Shown piece by piece: positions 35,404 to 47,720 of a DNA stretch of 64,000 nucleotides. The notes beneath the pieces were generated by a model. The model worked only from the letters and a program-made list of their open reading frames with translations. It ran no database searches and was not told where the DNA came from. Positions within the stretch are counted from its first letter, which is position 1. Every line of letters starts with the position of its first letter. The DNA is taken from contig OX442415.1 in the NCBI GenBank assembly GCA_949361645.1, forward strand, positions 17,635,269-17,699,268, written 5' to 3'. The DNA comes from Spongilla lacustris (taxonomy: Eukaryota > Porifera > Demospongiae > Spongillida > Spongillidae). The position numbers and the translations under genes are program-made.

Positions 35404-37740
35404 AGCACACAAGTTTCCCATTGGTTAACCTGTGCACATATCTATACATAAGGTCTGCTAGGGCTTATGTAACAGCTCTCTTCATGTTCAGTAAACCGTC
35501 CTTATGGGCATACAGCTATGGACACAAAAATGTTTTAATGCTTTTACAGCAACCAATATACACGTACACCCCCAAACCGTAAAAACTTGCCTCTCCCTGA
35601 TGACCATCTACAGAAATGGACACAAGAACCTCTGATCTAGCTCCCTTGCCAAACTGGAGTAAATGTTTGAACATAGCATATCTGCAAAAGAGGACCTTGT
35701 ACATGCACATGCTTTAACCCATATACCAGTGGTATTATAGCCATATCACACCAGCCATCCAGCAATCATCCCTACAATACAGTTAACCTTTAAAAAAATG
35801 GACCCCACAGAATATCATACTTGTACCTACTATCAAGATGGAAGATTGAGATTCTCTTTAAAACCACTTTGAAATACTAAAGGTACAGAGTTTCTGGTGT
35901 TCTGTCCCAGACCTCGATGGGGAACATACAATCCCCCTGGGGTTGGAAGGGTGACACTCAGACAGGTTTACACCCTTCCCATCCCCTCCCCCCCATATAA
36001 AAAAATTAGTAGGCAAGTGAGTAGGAATAGGAGAGAAGAGAGAGGAGGGTGAAATGGTATGATCAGAGAAAGTTGAAACGGAGAGGTGGAAAGGACATCG
36101 ATGGAATAGAGAAATTCTTACAGATGCTCACCTGAAGAATACTTGCTCATTTAATATAAAGAGAAAGTAGCGAATATATGAAGTAGCCTGGAAAGATAAG
36201 CATACGTAACTTGTTAGCATGCGCGCGCGCACTAGCTTTATACATGTATATCTGTGCCTATGCAATGGTTCATGCCATATTGCTGCGTGTACTACGCACC
36301 GTACGCCATGCACGGTGATCTGTGTGCGGCTCAATAGCTAATAGGGCCCTTACCTTTGGACTTGTGGAAAGAGTCTAGTCGATCGACACTTAAACAGCCA
36401 AAGTACAGGCACCTCTCTTTCAGCCATAATTTAAAATTATTTTTAAAATGACTTTTGATTATATTTCCGGCCAATCTAAAGTCGGCATGTAAGTTTCGAC
36501 CAGTATACTTCATAAATTTTAGAATGGACTGTATACCAGCGTGCATGTCGTCATTGACTATCTGTTCCTATTTACTTGCCATACGTTGCAGTTTTAAGAT
36601 ATTTGATGTACTTGTGCAGATGGGCGGGGCACGTAAACACCCTGTCTCAAGCCGTCAAGGCCTGGTTAGATCCACGGTTAGAAGAACTTGTGGATGCTAA
36701 CATGGTCAATTGCAAGTCCACACCATTGAACTGCACTAACTCATGAAGTAAAATCGATACTGTACTATAATTAAGGTATAAAATTATACTGTAAAATAAT
36801 TACATGTAGCTATAGACCATTTGTGTCTATATATATATAATAATATAATAAATAATACTATATGCATGCATATATGATCGCGATCGACTATCGGAATGCA
36901 TTCTAGCAGAGCATGCACATATGCATGTACTAGTATAGCTTAGCAGGCCAGGACAGAAGTTCGCGTATATTGTTTGTACATATGCATGTTCTTGTATTAG
37001 TTGTATAATCAGGTTTTAGTTGTACCTACATGTAACTCTAACTTGAACCTCTGGTCTATTATAATTTTATAGGTTTATTTCTTCCCCATATTAAACAATA
37101 TGTAATTTTATTATGCATGCATATGCATGTCGGACAAATATGTATATGCATAAACACTTTATGCATCATGCATGCATATACTGCATTGTATTGTGTGCAT
37201 ATTACGACGCGTACGACGACGTATATATACATGTAAAAACTATTTGCCTCGATCACGTCACTCAGATCATGTATCAACTGTACTAAGTTTATGTTAATAA
37301 TAATAACAATATACGCGTAATACGCCTACATGTATAGCTACGTTACGTTGTATACATGAAAAGATGTATATACATGTATATGCTGGCCGCGGAGTTGGCC
37401 TATAACACAAAATCCGAGGTTACATCATAAGCTAGCTCCAGACTCTAAGCTTAAAACAGTATCATCTTGTTGCATTTAGGTTGACTGCATGTAGATCGAT
37501 CGTGATGGCTTAAGGGGCGTGGCACAATACATCTTATGTAATATCGAACACTTTGATTGCAAAGTGTCTTCGAGGTCGTGGTATATCTGGGTCAACCTAA
37601 CTATATTAATATTATACTGGAGCAATTTGTATGATCATCAGTTCATGATTAAAAACAAACACATGAACAATATTACACCAAAAATTAGGGTGTTCAAAGG
37701 GAGTTCTTTGACGAGATCTTGAACTAGATCAAAATGTGCA
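35404..37740. other. No gene recognised
   Basis: AT-rich, with many ATGCAT/TATA dyads (36770-37400). A minus-strand open stretch near 36331-36546 lacks any recognisable motif. Confidence 0.4.
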
Positions 37741-39150
37741 GATCCATGTAGTACCAGGGTGACATCTGTTAGGGTAAAAGAATTACACCTTCACACTTTA
37801 TAATGACATACGTACATGCACATAGATCTGTAGTCACATACACAGTGGTGTTGAGAGTGACGTACATCTTCAGCAGGGAGCAAGTAAATACCTACCCACA
37901 TTCACACATCCCACAAGCCAGTTGGTCCTTTACACAGATGTCTGTACATACGTGTGTACATGTAAACATTTAAGTGAACATACATGTACAATGCATTATC
38001 ATTCCAAACAGCACCCACCTTGTTCCTTAAAATTCCCAGGTACATGGGAATGTCATTTTGTTTCAAGTAGAAACACTCTTACCTGCATATACATGTGTAC
38101 ATTTCAGTGAACAAGGAAAATGCCTACATTCCAAATAGCGCCCACCTTACACCTTAATAATACAATGCTGGCACTATGGGGACACCATTCTGGTTACAGG
38201 TGAGGCCAAGAGGAACACTCGGAAACAGATGTCTGTACCTGTATTGGTATAAACAAATACAACAACACGCCATCTTACTGCTGAAATTTTTAGGGGCGTA
38301 TGCAACCTTCATTAGCAAGCACATTGGGGATCTCATTGTGGCCCCTCCCCTCTCCCTTCCCATATGCCCAAACTCCCATTGCAAACCCCTCCACCTCCCA
38401 TGTGCCCCTCTTTTCATGCACTCACTCATCACATGACACTTTCTCTCCATCTACACAATAAGTCTTCTGGTTCAATTAAGGTCATGCAGGCCAGAGAAAC
38501 ACATTTGTACTTGTTACATGTAAGTGACGTTTGTAATGCGGGAACATGGACATCACCCTCATTCCAAATAGCACACACCTTACTCCTAGCATAGCAGGCA
38601 CAGTGGGGACTTTATTCTGGTTAAAGGTCAAGCCAGAGAAACACACCCACACAGATGTCTGTACCTGTCTACATGTGTACAATACAATGCAACAACCCTT
38701 TGCCTTCATTCCTACCACTGCCCACCTTAATAAGGGGACAAAAAGCACCATCTTGCCTGTACCTGCAGTGTACATGTGCCCACATTCCAAATAGTACCCA
38801 CCTTATACCTGTACCTGCAGTGTACATGTGTACATTTCAGTCAACAAGCAGGAATGCCCACATTCCAAATAGTGCTCACCATACACTTTAATATAGCATT
38901 GCTGGCACTTTGGGGATACCATTCTCGTTCCCTCTGAAACATAGTACCTACAATTATTGGTACAATACAGACACACAGAAGTCAAATACAAATGCAAGCC
39001 ATTATGGGCGTACATATGCAGCCTTTGGGGAAAAGGGGAAAGGGGTCGTACATATAGTAAATACGAGTGCAAATAGTACAAGTTTAAGAGTGATGGTGAC
39101 CTTGTTTTGAGGAGGAGCAGTCGTTTGCACCCATCGACCACGAAATTCAC
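37741..39150. repeat. Degenerate long-period repeats
   Basis: The phrase ATTCCAAATAGCACCCACCT recurs in variant form near 38004, 38129, 38561, 38785 and 38863. It is often followed by a GGCAC(T/A)(T/G)TGGGG(A/G) phrase and TACATGT-rich text. Part of another unit (about 38340-38470) recurs near 39880-39970. No gene was recognised. Confidence 0.6.
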
Positions 39151-39576
39151 ATTGGGGATCTCAATCTGGCCCTCTCACATGTGCCCAATCTACCACTGGT
39201 AATTGCACACCCCTCTACCTCCCATGCGCCCTAGGCAAGGACGAAGCGCAGAGGGCACATACATGTAGGAGGAGAGAGGGCATATGCAGGTCCATAGCCA
39301 AGTAGTCTGGCAGCTGAGGGGTGGTGGTGGTGGTGGTGGTGGGGGGTCGCTGTCGGCTATTCAACCTGTGGGGGGGGGAGGGGGTTGTCAAAAAGGGATC
39401 GATCCTCCCTGGTACGGGCCTGAGCAGGGGGGGGGGGGGGGTCCCTTGCAATGGGCCAAATACGAGAGTACAAAGAGCCACAAAGCGCCTTCAGGCCTGA
39501 TGCAAAGAAAATTAAGCTAGACGGGGGGAGAACTCAACCATCGAACGGGGAGGATCGACCAATCCCCCCAATCCGC

Positions 39577-39745
39577 AGGAGAGGCATATGGAAGGGGAGA
39601 GGCATATGGGAGGGGAGAGGCATATGGGAGGGGAGAGGCATATGGGAGGGGAGAGGCATATGGGAGGGGAGAGGCATATGGGAGGGAAGACGCATATGGG
39701 AGGTAAGAGGCATATGGAAGGGGAGAGGCATATGGGAGGAGAGAG
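39577..39745. repeat. 18-bp minisatellite, about 9 copies
   Basis: The unit is GGGGAGAGGCATATGGGA with small variations. The six-codon period keeps frames open. Not a gene. Confidence 0.95.
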
Positions 39746-41952
39746 GGCTCATACATCTCCTCTTCTTCCTCATCACTGTCCAAGTCCTCATAGCTGCATT
39801 GAGAACAATCTACCCACAGACATAGATCTGTCACCCCTACGACCACCCATCATTCTATCATATCCATCTCCCCTAACACTCATAAGACATTGCATACCCC
39901 TACACCTCCCATATGTGCCCCTACCTTCATGCACTCACTCGTAACATCTCACATTCTCCCTCTGCACCATTACAACTCTTCTCTCCTCTGTACACAACTA
40001 GAAATCAAGGATGAATTGTGTGTAGGGAAGCTGTTTACCTTCATATCTCCTGCCTCTCAGCCCACTTGTCTACAATGATTGTCTTTCCAAGGTTCTCTCC
40101 ATGCTCAAACTTTGTCAACCCATGGTTTCTCTTATATGTATTCTCTTTCCAAGTGCACCCATTGGATCACAAATTGCATGGTGGAAGCCAGATGCGCTCT
40201 AAATAAAGGAGAATAGAGTACACGTACATAGAAAAATTAATACCACAATATATGTGGCAAGCGAACTAGTATGCAAGATATACGCACTGGCAAAACTAAA
40301 ACACGCACCAGCACATGTGCTGGTATACTATCTGAGCTATGTGCAATAATAACCCACAATAACCGGCTTACCGTTTCTACACACAGCGCGAATCCAGTTA
40401 CTAGTAGTCACCATCGTTGGGCAAATCGGTTAGCTCCGCTTCACAAGATTGCAGACTACTTTCCACTCCACTGAGTTTTAAAAATAGGCCTCTATAGTTC
40501 AGAGAACAATTAATTATCCCACAAGTGGCAGATGACGTTATTAATATGCCATACGATTGCAGGTCTTGTTTTGGCTGTCTAGTTACCGGTACACACTTTG
40601 GATAATAGCGTAGTAGGCCGTACTAGTATCAACGTAACAGCGGTCTCGGTGTGTACGGCACGAAGTGTTGTCTGCCCGTGTACCGCCTGAATGGCTGATG
40701 TACGTCAGTTGATTGCAGTTCGCTTATACAATGCATCACAAATTAAAGCATGCAGTACTAGTTGCAATGTATATATACACTTCCATATACATACATATCC
40801 GCATAATTTTCTACCCTTCACACATCTGCATTTCACTCCCGATATTGGTCCACACTTTACCACTATAGACACGCATCTGCATTCTAGTCCTCATATTAAG
40901 CATTCGACATACTGGTCCCGATATGTATCCCGATACTAGCATTGCTGCATATGTATCAGCATATGGTATCATATGCAGAGTCTGCATAGTTCTGCATACG
41001 ATACACTTCCGCGCGGTGTATCTTCCTTCAGTTCCAGTTCATATAGGATCTCTGAGGGATTGAAAATCTACAAGTATGCATGTGTGTGTGTGTCATGACA
41101 AGGCCCAAAGTCCAGCAACTGGACCATCAGACTGTCAGTGGTCTGTGAATGTTTGCTCATTTGTGTAGGAAGAGACTATTGTCTATTATTATTGAGAAGT
41201 GTTGTACGTTGCAGTTACACATGCTCGCTATCTGATTGGAGGCTAGGTGTCTACATGTAATTCCACGCTTGGCTGTGATGTCTTCCATCTGCAGCTATGG
41301 TAATCAGGGTCTGGGGCCGAGACTACTCCCTCTACTGGTGCCCCTTATGTCTTCAAAGAGTTTATGAAAATGTAACCTAACAAAATGCCTTGACAATGTT
41401 GACACATTGATACACATGTCAAAGTTACACAGGTACATGTTACAAAACTATCAGTCACTAGAAGGGTTAGCTAGGGGAGGGGTCCCCTCTGCACTAAGGA
41501 AGTCATCTAATTGATACTAACTGGTCAGTTGATCGGTGGGAGGCCACACCTCCTTCATCTTGGTAGATCAAGCACAACATCCTTCTGTAGAGACATTGCT
41601 GCTGCTCTTAACGTATCCTTACTATCAGCAGAGAAGTGATTAGCCCTATATGGAGGTGGGTGGAGCTACATAATTATTGCAATACATCACTGGTCATTTT
41701 CCATTGTAAAGAGGATGGTGATTGCAACACACCAATCTCTTGGCGAGGAGGGATTATGGGGTGGGCATTATATAAGTTCCTACTGGTGTATATGCTCCAC
41801 TGGTCTATGACCCATCATGCTGATATGCTACAGCATATGCATGTGCATACACATGTACTCTGAAATGATGATCATGTCTCCAAGTCACCAAACACCATGT
41901 AGATATATAATACATGTGGACATAAACCATACTCTCTATATGGAGCATGCAG
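39746..41952. other. No gene recognised
   Basis: Mixed unique sequence. A second cluster of GCATATG/CTGCATA palindromes lies at about 40920-41005, resembling the one at 33.3 kb. No supportable exon was found. Confidence 0.4.
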
Positions 41953-42050
41953 GCACATGGGGATGGCCTGGGGACCAGGTGGAGGTATGTAAGAAGTGCA
42001 CTATGGCCCTCCATGTGGGGGAGTGGCTGTCTCGATCACCAGAGCACAAG
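41953..42050 (+). CDS. Candidate internal exon, unrecognised
   Basis: GCATGCAG acceptor, then a 98-nt open stretch encoding TWGWPGDQVEVCKKCTMALH and VGEWLSRSPEHK, then GTATGG donor. A CxxC pair and Trp-rich start suggest a structured, perhaps metal-binding, segment. No family was recognised. It may belong with the plus-strand exons at 43.8 and 44.1 kb. Confidence 0.4.
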
Positions 42051-42375
42051 GTATGGGACATTATAATGATGTTGTAGTGCACACATTCCCTGAGGTGAGG
42101 TAAGGATGGTGTCCCAGCACTGCCAACAGAACATTTGGGATATCACCAAATACTGAGGCCCTTAGCAAACAGTGCTGCCAAGAGCTTTGCCATAAGAGCA
42201 CACGCCCCCTGCTGCTTAAACCTCTAAGTCTGTGACCAGTGTATAGTGCATGTATGTAGCTATGACATGTATATGTCACTAGTGCTAAACTAAACTGCTT
42301 CAAACTATGTGTGCACAACATACAAAGTGGACCAAGGATTCCCCCTGCCCCGCCCCCTTCCTACGTATCACTTAC

Positions 42376-42399
42376 CGTTCATCACCAATATTGCTCAAC
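42376..42399 (-). CDS. Possible LRR micro-exon
   Basis: A 24-nt minus-strand segment flanked by CTTACAG and GTAAGT encodes LSNIGDE. That is the core of a ribonuclease-inhibitor-type LRR, as in the exons at 44.9 and 47.0 kb. It is much shorter than an LRR exon, so it may be a relic. Confidence 0.25.
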
Positions 42400-42544
42400 C
42401 TGTAAGTAAAGAAGATATGCATCAACACAACGAATAGTTACCATGGCAATATATGCACTTGCTACATGTACATGTATGTAGTTGTCCAATGCACACAGAA
42501 CATGTAATGTTTGCAGTTGCCATGTATACTAAGCCATAACTGGC

Positions 42545-43218
42545 CACACCCATGAGCCCTCTTAGCGGCAGTGTACATTAACCCTTAACCCTACAACTTC
42601 TCACCAACTGGCCACACCCATGAGCCCTCTTAGCGGCAGAGTACATTAACCCCACAACTTCTCACCAACTGACCACACCCATGAGCCCTCCTAGCGGCAG
42701 AGTACATTAACCCCACAACTTCTCACCAACTGGCCACACCCATGAGCCCTCCTAGCGGCAGCGTACATTAACCCCACAACTTCTCATCAACTGGCCACAC
42801 CCATGAGCCCTCTTAGCAGCAGAGTACATTAACCCCACAACTTCTCACCAACTGGCCACACCCATGAGCCCTCCTAGCGGCAGAGTACATTAACCCCACA
42901 ACTTCTCACCAACTGACCACACCCATGGGCCCTCTTAGCGGCAGAGTACATTAACCCCACAACTTCTCACCAACTGGCCACACCCATGAGCCCTCTTAGC
43001 GGCAGAGTACATTAACCCCACAACTTCTCACCAACTGGCCACACCCATGAGCCCTCTTAGCGGTAGAGTACATTAACCCCACAACTTCTCATCAACTGGC
43101 CACACCTATGAGCCCTCTTAGCGGCAGAGTACATTAACCCCACAACTTCTCATCAACTGGCCACACCCATGAGCCCTCTTAGCGGCAGAGTACATTAACC
43201 CCACAACTTCTCATCAAC
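42545..43218. repeat. 61-bp tandem repeat, about 11 copies
   Basis: The unit is ACTGGCCACACCCATGAGCC, then CTCTTAGCGGCAGAGTACAT and TAACCCCACAACTTCTCACCA. Substitutions are few. The first copy has a short insertion (TAACCCTTAACC). Confidence 0.95.
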
Positions 43219-43780
43219 ACCCCAGCACATCACACCCTCCCTCACCACCCTAGCACATCACACCCCTCCGTCTTCATCCTAGCACACCACACCTCTCCCT
43301 CTTCACCCCAGCACACCACACCCGCCCTCTTCACCCTAGCACAACACACCCCTCCCACTTCACCCCTGCACATCACATCTACCACACCCCTCCCTCTTCA
43401 CTCCAGCACTCACACCCCTCCCTCTTCACCCTAGCACACCACACCCCACCCTCTTCACTCCAGCACATCACACCCCTCTCTCTTCACCATAGCGTATCAC
43501 ACCTCTCCCTCTTCACCCCAGCACACCACACCCCTCCCTCTTCGCCCCAGCACACCACACCCCTCCCTTTTCACTCCAGCACTCACACCCCTCCCTCTTC
43601 ACCCTAGCACACCACACCCCACCCTCTTCACTCCAGCACATCACACCCCTCTCTCTTCACCATAGTGCATCACACCTCTCCCTCTTCACCCCAGCACACC
43701 ACACCCCTCCCTCTTCGCCCCAGCACACCACACCCCTCCCTCTTCACCCCAGCACACCACACCACACCCTCTTCACCTTC
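43219..43780. repeat. Degenerate ~28-31-bp CT/CA-rich repeat
   Basis: Variants of CACCACACCCCTCCCTCTTC plus ACCCCAGCA. A larger period is also visible: a ~180-bp stretch starting near 43400 recurs near 43576. Confidence 0.9.
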
Positions 43781-43814
43781 ATATTTTTAACCCTGTCACC
43801 ACACTACCCCCCAG

Positions 43815-43902
43815 CACCCCAATATGCTGGCTACATGAAGGTTGCCATTATCCTTACCAATGGATACCCACACTGCTGGCCCACATACCATAGCATGATA
43901 AG
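43815..43902 (+). CDS. Candidate internal exon (pair with 44135)
   Basis: Acceptor CCCCCCAG, then QYAGYMKVAIILTNGYPHCW and PTYHSMI, ending with AG at 43902 before GTACAAG. The last two bases complete an arginine codon with the first base of the exon at 44135, so the two are phase-compatible. The product is unrecognised. Confidence 0.4.
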
Positions 43903-44134
43903 GTACAAGTATACATATGTGTGCATAAGAGGACTTGTGTGTGCATGTGTGTGTGCTGCACACAGGCATATTTGGGCACATGGCATGAACAGTTCTCCAT
44001 CTCTTCAAGAGGCACATGTGTATGCAGTAAAGTGTCATTAATATTATGATGTCATATGATGTAAGCCCATCAAGGCTAGCTTGTACCAAGATCAACCTTC
44101 ACTTTGCACCATAACTTTGGCCTACAAGTACTAG

Positions 44135-44414
44135 ACTATGGTACAGTAACTGGAAGTACTCCCCAGTAGTCAGTGAACATCTACCCCAGGTATGGCACTA
44201 TTCAGGTCATGCTGTGCATGTTGGTGTGCATGCAATGGAAGACAGCACCTCCATGATGGACACACTAAATAAAGAGCATGCACCACTGGGTTCTGCTGAC
44301 TCTATGGGTGCTCTGAACGGTCCACTGTGCTACCAAATCAATCAGTATGGTGTGCAACATTCTTATAAAATAGGAATAGGTGTGCATGATGCTACCTACC
44401 CAGGGTGCAGTTAG
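44135..44414 (+). CDS. Candidate exon, unrecognised product
   Basis: Follows acceptor GTACTAG and continues the frame of the exon at 43815-43902: LWYSNWKYSPVVSEHLPQVW, HYSGHAVHVGVHAMEDSTSM, then a Ser/Leu/Gly-rich stretch. It reads to a TAG at 44412-44414. A GT donor after IGIG near 44380 would give a shorter internal exon. No known domain is evident. Phase agreement with the preceding exon is the main support. Confidence 0.4.
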
Positions 44415-44524
44415 CCGTATTAATATATCTAGTTAGTTGTTTTATGTTACACCACTGGCAAATGTGGGCGTGGTCTGTGTACATGCACATGATAGCTCTA
44501 GCAGCCACACCACACATACATGTA

Positions 44525-44814
44525 CAGTGCCGTCCACCCACACGTTCACACTAGCGCGCGCTCGACACGCGTGTGACACGCGCGTGACTTGATCGAGTGC
44601 AATAATGACTCGCACGCCTTAACTCAAAGCAAAACAGCTGGAACAAAAACATTTACTATTAATAGCTTGAAAGTAACGTAATCATCTGTAGGTATGCCGT
44701 AAATCGATATATGAGTGACGCTCGCAACAGCGCTTGTATCGAGGGCTAATTGCACTCGCGCGCGACACGCAATACACTCGCGTGCGAGTGTGAACTTGTG
44801 GGTGGATGGCACTG
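44525..44814. mobile_element. 290-bp MITE with TA target duplication
   Basis: Terminal inverted repeats start CAGTGCCGTCCACCCACACG on the left and CAGTGCCATCCACCCACAAG on the right (reverse complement). About 27 of the first 29 positions agree. TA flanks both ends. The interior is unusually rich in CGCG/ACACGCG. The TA duplication and small size fit a Tc1/mariner-type non-autonomous element, but no autonomous relative is visible in the window. Confidence 0.8.
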
Positions 44815-44836
44815 TACCACTAGGCAGCCAACTTAC

Positions 44837-44917
44837 GCAAGGTAATTCAGGGGGCAGTGACTGATGATTTGTACCAATGAATCTATACTTCCATCTCCAA
44901 GATTGGTGTTATGTAGG
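44837..44917 (-). CDS. Candidate ribonuclease-inhibitor-type LRR exon
   Basis: On the minus strand CATCCAG precedes an 81-nt open stretch encoding LHNTNLGDGSIDSLVQIISH and CPLNYL, followed by GCGTAAGT. The LxNxxLGDxxxxxL pattern is a 27-28-residue RI-type LRR. Start and end phases equal those of the exon at 47007-47090, as expected for LRR exons that splice in series. Such repeats occur in NLR-like receptors and RanGAP/NLRC-type proteins. Which kind cannot be told here. Confidence 0.55.
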
Positions 44918-45411
44918 CTGGATGGATGGACACAAGAGGTGACATACACACCACACATCCCAACACCTCTCTGATGTATGCATTACTCTATCACTGATGG
45001 GAGGTGTGGTCTGGAAGTTACCCCAAATAATGCCCCACAGCACAGTTAAATACGGAGGACACATACCACATGCCTACAAACATATCACCATAACAACCAT
45101 CCTTCCTCCCCTTCCCCTCCTCAGGACCTCAAGGCATAGGAAGGTAGCCACATGTAGTACCAGTGGCATATCCAAAATTTAGGAGGGATTTCCAGTGATG
45201 CGTTAATATGCAGCTACAGAGGGGGTGGGGCCCACTTGATGCTGGGTACAAACACTATGGGATATAACTGGTGGGCGTGGCGCTGCACATATCCATATAC
45301 ACTGTTAAGCCCGAGGGGTGTTAGGTTTGAGGGGTGTTACAGCCTAGGGAGTGTTATGGCAGCACAGAAGCGTATTCTGCTGACATTTATGAGTGTTGGC
45401 AGGGTGTTAGG

Positions 45412-45560
45412 AGCAACCCCCAGCAAGGGTGTGGTGTTAGGAGCAACCCCCAGCAAGCGTGTGGAGCTAGGAGCAACCCCCAGCAAGGGTGTGGTGTTAG
45501 GAGCAAACCCCAGCAAGAGTGTGGTGTTAGGAGCAACCCCCAGCAAGAGTGTGGTGTTAG
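45412..45560. repeat. 30-bp minisatellite, about 5-6 copies
   Basis: The unit is GTGTTAGGAGCAACCCCCAG plus CAAGGGTGTG. It keeps a ten-codon frame open. Not a gene. Confidence 0.95.
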
Positions 45561-46357
45561 GTTGTTTCAAAGGTGTGTGTTGTCATAACACTTATTTACC
45601 ACATTACACTTCAGTATGACAGTTCCCAGCCTTGTTTGTTTCTGAGGGGTTGAGGGCGTGGTTTATTAGATGATATGACTACATGTGTGATGGCAGCTGT
45701 GACTTTGTAGTTGGAGGTGATATACTGGACTTTAAGTGAAGAGTTATATCTTAATGGTATGCACACACACGTGACACAACGTACCAGTACAAAACGTCTA
45801 CCATAGGCTGGCCCTGGCCCATGTGTTAGTGACCCCAGCGGCACGTGTGGATGTCTAGTATAGGCCAACATGCTGACATGCAATTACCATATACATGCAT
45901 GTAATCTCGCTGTGCTTATGAAGGCTTGTGTGCAGTGTTCCTGTATGTGCACTGCTGTGTGTATGGTTTGCTAGCATGTTGTAGTAGGCCCTACCCTGGT
46001 ATGCATGCATAGGCCTGTGCTAAATATTAAATTTGATGCACGCTTGTTTATTATCCTGCATGCCACTTTGTGTTGGGAGTGGAGGCTATGTGCGGTACCA
46101 GTGACTGTGCAGTAATATCCATCTGGATTCTATTTAGACCACACCCTCGTAAAATGGCATGGGAACATATACATAACTATTCACAAGTATTTATTATGTG
46201 TATGCATATAATATCCCATATAGCTCAAGGAAGTAACATATTGAATGACATTTAGAACAAAGTAGTCCTTTAAAATATATTTAGCAACATAAAATGTACG
46301 TACTACAAAATGGCACATTGATGTCACACACCCACCTACCCATACATAAGCCTATAC

Positions 46358-46548
46358 CTTGCCACCCATGATGTCATGCCGCCAATACAAACAAGGTTGG
46401 GTGAACATTGTCTGCATAGAGCCAAGATTACCGGCCCCCTCCCCAAACCTCCTGAGAGGCAGTGATGTGCCCTTTACATGAACATCACTATCATAAACCA
46501 AGCAATGCAACTGTTTGAGGTTGCCATAACCCTGTAGTACAGATGTGT
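46358..46548 (-). CDS. Candidate internal exon, unrecognised
   Basis: Minus strand: GTTGCAG acceptor, 191-nt open stretch (TSVLQGYGNLKQLHCLVYDS, then FGEGAGNLGSMQTMF and CLYWRHDIMGGK), then GTATAGG donor. It lies between the two LRR exons but its phases differ from theirs. Not recognised. Confidence 0.35.
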
Positions 46549-47006
46549 CTGCAACCACAGGAGTGTCAGTACTGGTGCTAGCCTCTGGGCTCATTAAGCA
46601 GTATGAGGCCTTGATTGGCATTCTGGCTTCCTTTCATTTCTACTGCATCAGTTTTGTGAACTTTGCTTCCAACCCCCTCTGGTTGTTATGTATTTCTGTT
46701 CTATTATTAATTGAATGGTGCTACATGTACATTTCAGAAAAATTAAATACAAGTCTTATTATAACGTACAGCTTTAATGCATGCTAATGTTTTTATTTTA
46801 ACTATATTAACATGAGATAAATATTTATGTGTACTCGGGCCGTGTACATATCTCTGTTTTTATTATTATTATTATTATTATTATTTCCTCTTGTTAAAAA
46901 ATAACATTCATTAATTAAAAAAATTCTATCACTCTTTATAATAACTAAATAACTTAGTATGTGGGTAGCCACATGTACAGCCAACTACATACACAATGGA
47001 ACTTAC

Positions 47007-47090
47007 TACAGCTTCTGTAGGTTAGTCCAATGACAAGCAGCAGTAGACAAAGCCTTGATGCCTTCATCCCCAATGTTATTAACTGCTAGG
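47007..47090 (-). CDS. Candidate ribonuclease-inhibitor-type LRR exon
   Basis: Minus strand: TTCCTTCAG acceptor, 84-nt open stretch encoding LAVNNIGDEGIKALSTAACH and WTNLQKL, then GTAAGT donor. One full RI-type LRR (LxxNxIGDEGxxxL) per 84-nt, single-phase exon is the classic gene architecture of this repeat. The CACTA transposon begins ~350 bp away, on the 5' side of this exon in the minus direction, so the element probably sits in an intron or upstream of the LRR gene. Confidence 0.6.
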
Positions 47091-47441
47091 CTGAAGGAAA
47101 AGCACACAAAGGTACATAAAACAGTGCTGAGTGATGGCCACACCCCCACATCAATAGCCTAATGTGCCTAACATCCAGGGGTCAACTATAATGGTTGCCC
47201 AATGGCCCTACACAACTAGAAATCTTTATCTGGCCAGTGATGTTATTAGCTGCTGGAAGGGGCAAGTTATATTATGCTGTTTACAGCCCTTTTCCCCTCC
47301 CCCCTCACACATGTATTCATTCAACCAACAGTTCCCTACAAGGAAGTGCTTACACAGACTGTGGTTAAACCTACCACAAACATCCCTAATGGTATTCATC
47401 ATAAACACTGTATGTATAAAATGTGTACATGGTATACTGAT

Positions 47442-47444
47442 TAA
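47442..47444. other. Left target-site duplication (TAA)
   Basis: TAA abuts the left CACTG terminus and is repeated at 56704-56706 after the right terminus. Confidence 0.6.
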
Positions 47445-47720
47445 CACTGTGTAAAAAGGGTTGTTATACACATCGGTATAACATTGTTATACACACTGTT
47501 ATACATAATGTGTTATACACATTGCGTATAACTGTGTATAACAGTAGTATATGCACTGTGTAAAAAGGGTTGTTATACACATCGGTATAACATTGTTATA
47601 CACACTGTTATACATAATGTGTTATACACATTGCGTATAACTGTGTATAACAGTAGTATATGGCCATGGTCTTACCCATCTGTTATACACATTGCGTATA
47701 ACTGTGTATAACTGTGTATG
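47445..47720. repeat. Left terminal region: duplicated 109-bp end with subterminal motifs
   Basis: The first 109 bp, beginning CACTGTGTAAAAAGGGTTG, are repeated head to tail from 47554, and a third partial copy ends near 47720. The hexamer TTATAC or its complement GTATAA occurs about 17 times in 276 bp. In plant En/Spm, clustered subterminal motifs bind the TnpA accessory protein. A similar role here is inferred. Confidence 0.85.

Noticed and set aside
35008..35449. Pro/Ser/Leu-rich minus-strand proteins
   Set aside because: Direct translation of a polypurine/polypyrimidine tract.
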